A DNA stretch of 64,000 nt, taken from positions 15,657,427 through 15,721,426 of the forward strand of contig OX442417.1 of assembly GCA_949361645.1 (NCBI GenBank), written 5' to 3'. Under the pieces are notes generated by a model. The model saw only the letters and a list, made by a program, of their open reading frames with translations. It ran no database searches and was not told where the DNA came from. The position numbers were made by a program, and so were the translations under genes. Shown piece by piece: positions 58,902 through 64,000 of this stretch (positions within the stretch are counted from its first letter, which is position 1; the number at the start of each line of letters is the position of its first letter). The stretch comes from Spongilla lacustris. Taxonomy: Eukaryota; Porifera; Demospongiae; Spongillida; Spongillidae.

Positions 58902-59362
58902 CAGGGATATTAAATACATGGATTGGAAACGGTTCCGTAATCTACGTGTACCGGAAAACCATCCGTGATGCGCCTACATAGATTCTGAATTGGTGAGTTT
59001 GCTGTTGACTCGGACGAATATGACATGGATGCTGATCCCAGTGGACGGGTTTCAGGGGTGTAGTTCAAAGTTTTCAGATCTGTTGTACGAGAAGTTGTTC
59101 AGGAGATCTCGTTACTCGAAGCTTAAGCGATCCGAACGCTTTAACAGGCTTATACATTGCTTTCAAAAGTAAAGCTTGACTGATCCCATTAGTAAAACCT
59201 GCCTCTTAATTAGAAAGAAACAACTTACTAAGTGTAGCTTTTCGTTTCTGCGATTTCGCGACTCTAAGAATAGCCCTCAAGCGCAACACGGATGGAAATT
59301 AGGAATACCGTAATTCAGCCGTATATCAGCCTCGTTTCCAATCCATGTATTTAATATCCCTG
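58902..59362 (-). mobile_element. TIR element, right copy of an inverted pair
   Basis: Same element as 58454-58884 in the opposite orientation, with an additional stretch of about 34 bp (TACATAGATTCTGAATTGGT...) at about 58974-59007. The 17-bp spacer between the copies is GTCCGCCTTGAGTTAATT-like. The two copies could form a very long hairpin. Confidence 0.8.
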
Positions 59363-60970
59363 GGCGGACTAAGCGAAACGAGTCTGAGCGGGTGGTACGA
59401 TGGTTAGCCTCTGCAAAATAAAAATAATAAAGCATTTCTGTCGTTGAGAGCGATGTAGAAATGCCTGGCATTGGTAGAAATGCTGTCACCAGTACTGTTG
59501 GGACATAAAAAGAAGGGGCGGATGCTCGGACAGTGATAATAAATTACACTTTCCTATTATATTGTGTACAAGTTTGGTAAAAATACAACACCACCATAGA
59601 TATTAGACTGGCTAATATCTATGACACCACCAATTAGTAGTGAAAAGGAGTAAAATTGATAGGTTCAATGCTCTTTGTAAGCATTACAAACTATAAATTG
59701 CTAATCGTTTAATTTATGTAAGCGAGAGCAACGAACGTGCTTATGCATCCTTGAAGTTTGGGCAGCTTTCTAGATGATAAAAATTATTCCATGCTATAGA
59801 ATGTGTGCACCATTGTTGAAACAAACAGCTTCTATGTTTTAATGATTTTAATTTTCACTGCAATGGTTGTTTTAAACGGAGGAACTCAATTCAGGATTTT
59901 ACCGATCTGAATTCAGGATCGTTTCACGCAGATTAAAGATTAAGACGAGGTTACGAGGTTACTGGTTATCTTTACAGTGCAGCAGCAATACCAGGTCGAC
60001 ATTTGTTAAGCGACAACACTGACCGAGTCTAGGACGATAAAAAAACATGATAAAAATTTGATCAATCTCCAGAGGACACATTTATCAGAGGGTGCAAGTA
60101 AGCTGATTAACTTTTGGCTCAGCCAAGTTACTCAGAACTGAATGGACTACTTGTATTCTTACAACTATAATCTGAACAGCGAGATCCAATACTTTAAAAC
60201 CAAAACTGCCAAATTAACGATAAAATAGTTGGAAAATCTCGGAGATGTTGGCATGTTCTAGTAGTCCATTTGAAATATTAACGCGTGAAAAAAAACAACG
60301 TATAACTAAACATAAAAAAAAAAAAAAAGAACACACGATCAAAAATAGCACACACTAGTACTGATACAATATTAATTTATATTAAAGATACTTATACTAT
60401 CTGAACAGGAACTGACTGTACCGATGAGCTATCCTAAGGGCAACAGTATTTCAGCCATGGAAGACGATTTGATTAACAGCATTACTACCGGATGATACGA
60501 TCGAAGCCAGCAATGATTAATAAGAAGGGTAAAAAACTACATGTAGATCTCACATGCCTTACCATCCTATAAACTGGACTAACATTAAATCCATAGTTAA
60601 AAGTGTTGACAAAACGCTAAGATCATGATCATCATTCACATCAAATAAACATATCCAGTGTACTGCATGATGCATATGCTTCAAAATGAAATCTTCAAAC
60701 CACACTTTCTTCGGCCAAACGTGATCAGGAAAAGCTTTCAAAGATCTATGACGGTTACGAGTCTGACGCGCGAGCCTGGAGATTAAAAAGTAACTTAATA
60801 TAAATTAAACTGGGGAAATGTAGGATTTCTAAGTAGGGAACTTACTGGTGGTAATCAGTTATAATAATCATGTGATAGATATCAATACATGATGCACTCC
60901 CTAATAATGGCTGCTATCTAAAGATGCAGAGCTCTAACAAACCAACACACCCAGAGTAATCTGTTCTATG
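59363..60970. other. Intergenic, AT-rich
   Basis: No gene was recognised. An 11-bp-arm hairpin lies at 59595-59623 (CATAGATATTA / TAATATCTATG). An A-run lies at 60313-60328. The last part is the 3' UTR side of pyruvate kinase. Confidence 0.4.
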
Positions 60971-60976
60971 AATGTC

Positions 60977-63971
60977 CTAGTACTCCACTTGTGAGATACG
61001 TATGGTGTTGGTGTTGGTAGGTCCAGGCTTCCAGCCACTCAGCACCACAATGGTTGACCCCTTGTGGATGTAACCATCCCTCCTTCCCTTGGCAATCCCG
61101 GCAGCAAACCGCCTCTCCATGTCATTGGTCCAATCGTTCACATCCAGCGGCTCATTGTAGATGACTGGGTGAATGGATCGATGAAGATGGCACTTTGGGG
61201 GGAGGGGCATGGGCGGGGCAAGAGGAGAAGACAAATAAGGACATGTTATTGGTAACGTAAGATTAACGTACAATTCGTGCAGTGCGAGGGTCTCTTGTGA
61301 CAGCGATGATGGGACATCTGGGACGATACTTTGCCAGAATGAAGGCTGTCCTGTGAGGAACATGTGCAGTGGTCTTTAATGAGGTGCAATATGCAAGTTC
61401 AGTGGTGTGAAATGAAAACAGGTGTGGAAAATACGCTAAAAATATGACCATTTTAGTCATATTATCATTGGGATGATAGGGATAAGTCATGGACACTGTT
61501 GATCATGGAGGAGGGGATTGGTGTGGTGGGGTGGGAGAGATCTGGTACTGCATCGTCGCTGCAGTATTTAAGGACAAAGCTGTGTAGTTTAGATACATTT
61601 TGTGCATACTACTGGGCAGAACAGTGTTAGTGTGCATACATGCGCCAAACTTAGGATTGCACCACCATTACTTTTTTGTGAAGCCTACTTTCAATCACAA
61701 GTTGTCGTCCTAACCATGAGTTGTCTTTACCAAGAACTCACTCAATACAGCCGTACCAGCTGTCTTCACATGATGCTCGAACACACCCAAATATTCTACA
61801 TTTTGTGCATTACAATATATCGGCTGTCCACAAATGTATGCAACACTTTTAATTCAATACAATTCCTTAATAGAATTAATCTAAAGGTATTTAAAAGTAT
61901 ATGAAGACTAAGTTAGGCAAATATAAACTGTGTTATTAAAATTTCATTGCGTCTAAAAACATATAGCTTCTAATTGATACAATCAATGTACAGTAACTTT
62001 TAACTAATTGCAAGGTTTATAAACTGCACAATAAAATTAATGGAAGCTTGAAAAATTATGATATTCTATTGACATTTTACTAGTTAATATTCAGAACAAC
62101 AAATCAAACTTGAAACGCTAGAAGACCACTTAAATGAACTTAAGTTAATAACTCACTATGGCATAATCACATAAATTTAAAATGGTATTTCCTACATTAT
62201 TTAATAATGCACAATTTAACTATGCTTATTAAAAACAACAGCTTCCATCCTAATAACTTTAAAGCAGATTATGACCTTAATGTTTTAATATCTCACTACA
62301 GAACTTAAGTAATAACTTGAAATCAATGTTATTGCACTGCATTTCATATTCTGTGCTATTTACAAATAATAACTCTATCCTTAATCTTGAATAATTTTGA
62401 TAATAGAGGGTTTTGAGTACGTTGATTTATGAGGGTTTTGATACAATTACTTAACCACTTACCAAATATTTGCCTAACAGCGGTAATGTATATTAATGAT
62501 ATCAAGTGGTTAATTAATTTCAATCATGAGTTATACTGATTAAAAGCATTGGGTTCATTTGTGGGACACATGATATTTGAGTAATGTTGCTCAAATTGTG
62601 TTGATAGGTGTTTGCATACCTGTCTACTAGCTATATCTCCAGTTTGGTCTTCATGTGTACGATGTGTGAAAAGTTATGTCCATGTAAGTATCAACATGTT
62701 GCATTGTTGCTTATAGAGATGTCCGCGGTTATCATACACAATAGTGTCGCTTAAAAGTGCGTAAGCGGGTAAACCGTTTAAGTGGCCACTAGGTGGACTT
62801 ATTTGTAAGCTGCTACTGTATCTACGAGTTAGGGGTTGGGCCTCACCTCCCAGTGGTTGTGAGTGTCAAGATGGCGGCAGCATTCTGTTGGAATGAGGCA
62901 TCCACAGCTGCAATGGCCGCGGTGGTTGCAGTGTTGGTTGGTTTAGGAGTGAGCCTTCGTATCTCCTCAAAGACCACACGATGGAACATGGCAGCCTCTG
63001 CCTCCAGACATACCTTGTGCATCAGGTTGACCACCTCCACAGGGTACTTTCCTAGAGGAGGAGGGAGAGGTGGGGTGGTGAGGGGTGTAAACCTAACGTT
63101 ACAACACATACCTTTGGCTGTCTCCCCTGACAACATTACACAGTCTGCTCCATCTAACACAGCATTAGCTACATCGCTGGCCTCAGCACGTGTGGGGCGT
63201 GGCTTGTACACCATGCTCTCCAACATCTGGTACATAGGTGGTTACCATGCCAACAGTAGGGGGGAGGAGCCAAGCATTCAGAGAGGCTAACCTGTGTGGC
63301 CACAATGACAGGCTTTCCTGCCCTGTTGCAACGACTGACCATCATCTTCTGGGCCAGGAACACCTTCTCCACAGGTATCTCAATGCCCAGGTCCCCTCTG
63401 GCCACCATGATGCCATCACTGGCTCTCAAGATGTCATCAAAGTTTCGCATTCCTTCTTCATTTTCAATCTGGTCATAATATAAATTGAAACAATCACATA
63501 AACACACAAAAAACAAAAGGAAGCTTGCAGCTCTACATAAAAACACTACACACAAAGACAATAATGAACAGCAGACAGTTTCTTAGAAGTTTAATAAAGT
63601 TTCTACCATTAACAATTGTACAATCTTAGGAATAACCCCACATCCATCACCTCATGTACACATGTGACAAGGTTGTAAGGTATTGACACACAAGTGGTAC
63701 GTTACCATGCCAACATAAGATATCACTTCTCCTCCCCCCACTGTTACCTTGGAGATAATAAGGATGTTTCTCCCCTCCTCCCCAAGTTCTTTCCTCATCT
63801 CTTCAACATCTGCTACCTTCCTCACAAAGGATGCAAATATCATGTCCACACCCTGCTCCCGTCCAAACTTAAAGTCATCTTTGTCCTTCTGAGAGATGGC
63901 AGGAAGGTTGACCACCTTGCCAGGAAGGTTGACACCCTTCCTAGATCCTAGCAACCCTCCGTTCAGAACAA
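60977..63971 (-). CDS. PKM: Pyruvate kinase, C-terminal part (six 3' exons; 5' part outside window)
   Basis: Cytosolic glycolytic enzyme: phosphoenolpyruvate plus ADP to pyruvate plus ATP. Minus-strand exons: 63971-63748, 63468-63292, 63226-63112, 63051-62847, 61350-61272 and 61192-60977. All junctions are GT-AG with matching phases, giving about 338 residues to the stop. Seen in order: [28 protein letters not shown], the signature IISKIENEEG with the catalytic Lys (split by an intron after Lys), [12 protein letters not shown] with the metal-binding Asp, [55 protein letters not shown], then the C-domain with [20 protein letters not shown] and [20 protein letters not shown]. The end IRISQVEY replaces the vertebrate MRVVPVP. 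The exon at 63971 starts with VLNGG, so the N-terminal domain and most of the B domain lie beyond the window. It converges on DDX24. Confidence 0.95.
61351..62846. other. Pyruvate kinase intron, AT-rich, no element recognised
   Basis: A 1.5-kb intron between the exons ending at 62847 and starting at 61350. It is strongly AT-rich with no tandem array, in contrast to the introns of PRPF3 and DDX24. No exon or RNA gene was seen in it. Confidence 0.5.
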
Positions 63972-64000
63972 CTGTAGGAGAAAAATTGAGTGGTAGAAAG

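Overview
The window looks like genomic DNA of a non-vertebrate animal, plausibly a sponge or another early-branching marine invertebrate; the exact group is an inference. Evidence: compact animal-type exons with GT-AG introns, an enolase, PRPF3, DDX24, pyruvate kinase and isochorismatase-domain protein that align in memory with animal homologues, C2H2 zinc fingers with TGEKP linkers, an SH2 domain, and many small terminal-inverted-repeat (TIR) transposons. No bacterial operon, CRISPR array or organelle DNA is seen.

Layout. 1-14.8 kb is gene-poor: two diverged copies of a block made of a 29-bp minisatellite plus a C2H2 zinc-finger gene (both copies frameshifted), TIR elements, a TIR element holding a tRNA-like sequence, and a broken transposon-type ORF on the minus strand. 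14.9-19.9 kb holds an ISOC1/2-type hydrolase (+, 5 exons) facing an intronless enolase (-). 20.6-23.1 kb holds retroelement tail fragments. 26.1-41.5 kb is a complete 19-exon PRPF3 gene (+), whose introns are almost all tandem repeat. 41.7-48.5 kb is a 7-exon minus-strand gene assembled here from matching splice phases: an N-terminal SH2 domain followed by a PPEY motif and a C-terminal hydrophobic hairpin. 48.8-57.7 kb is a 12-exon DDX24 helicase (+), divergent from the SH2 gene across about 230 bp. 57.7-61 kb holds inverted transposon copies, and 61-64 kb the 3' six exons of pyruvate kinase (-), running off the window.

The genes are housekeeping: glycolysis (enolase, pyruvate kinase), splicing (PRPF3, U4/U6 snRNP) and ribosome/RNA helicase work (DDX24). 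They share no pathway as a cluster; strands alternate, giving three convergent pairs and two divergent ones.

The most unusual signals are (1) the SH2-transmembrane protein, whose SH2 lacks the pTyr-binding arginine, (2) three minisatellites whose repeat unit contains the adjacent exon's own 5' splice site, one of them (DDX24 intron 2) able to add 16 residues in frame per repeat, (3) nested transposons with clear target-site duplications, and (4) the same 38-bp minisatellite unit at two places 48 kb apart. Exon boundaries were worked out by hand from splice consensus, reading phase and remembered homologues; none was checked by computation.
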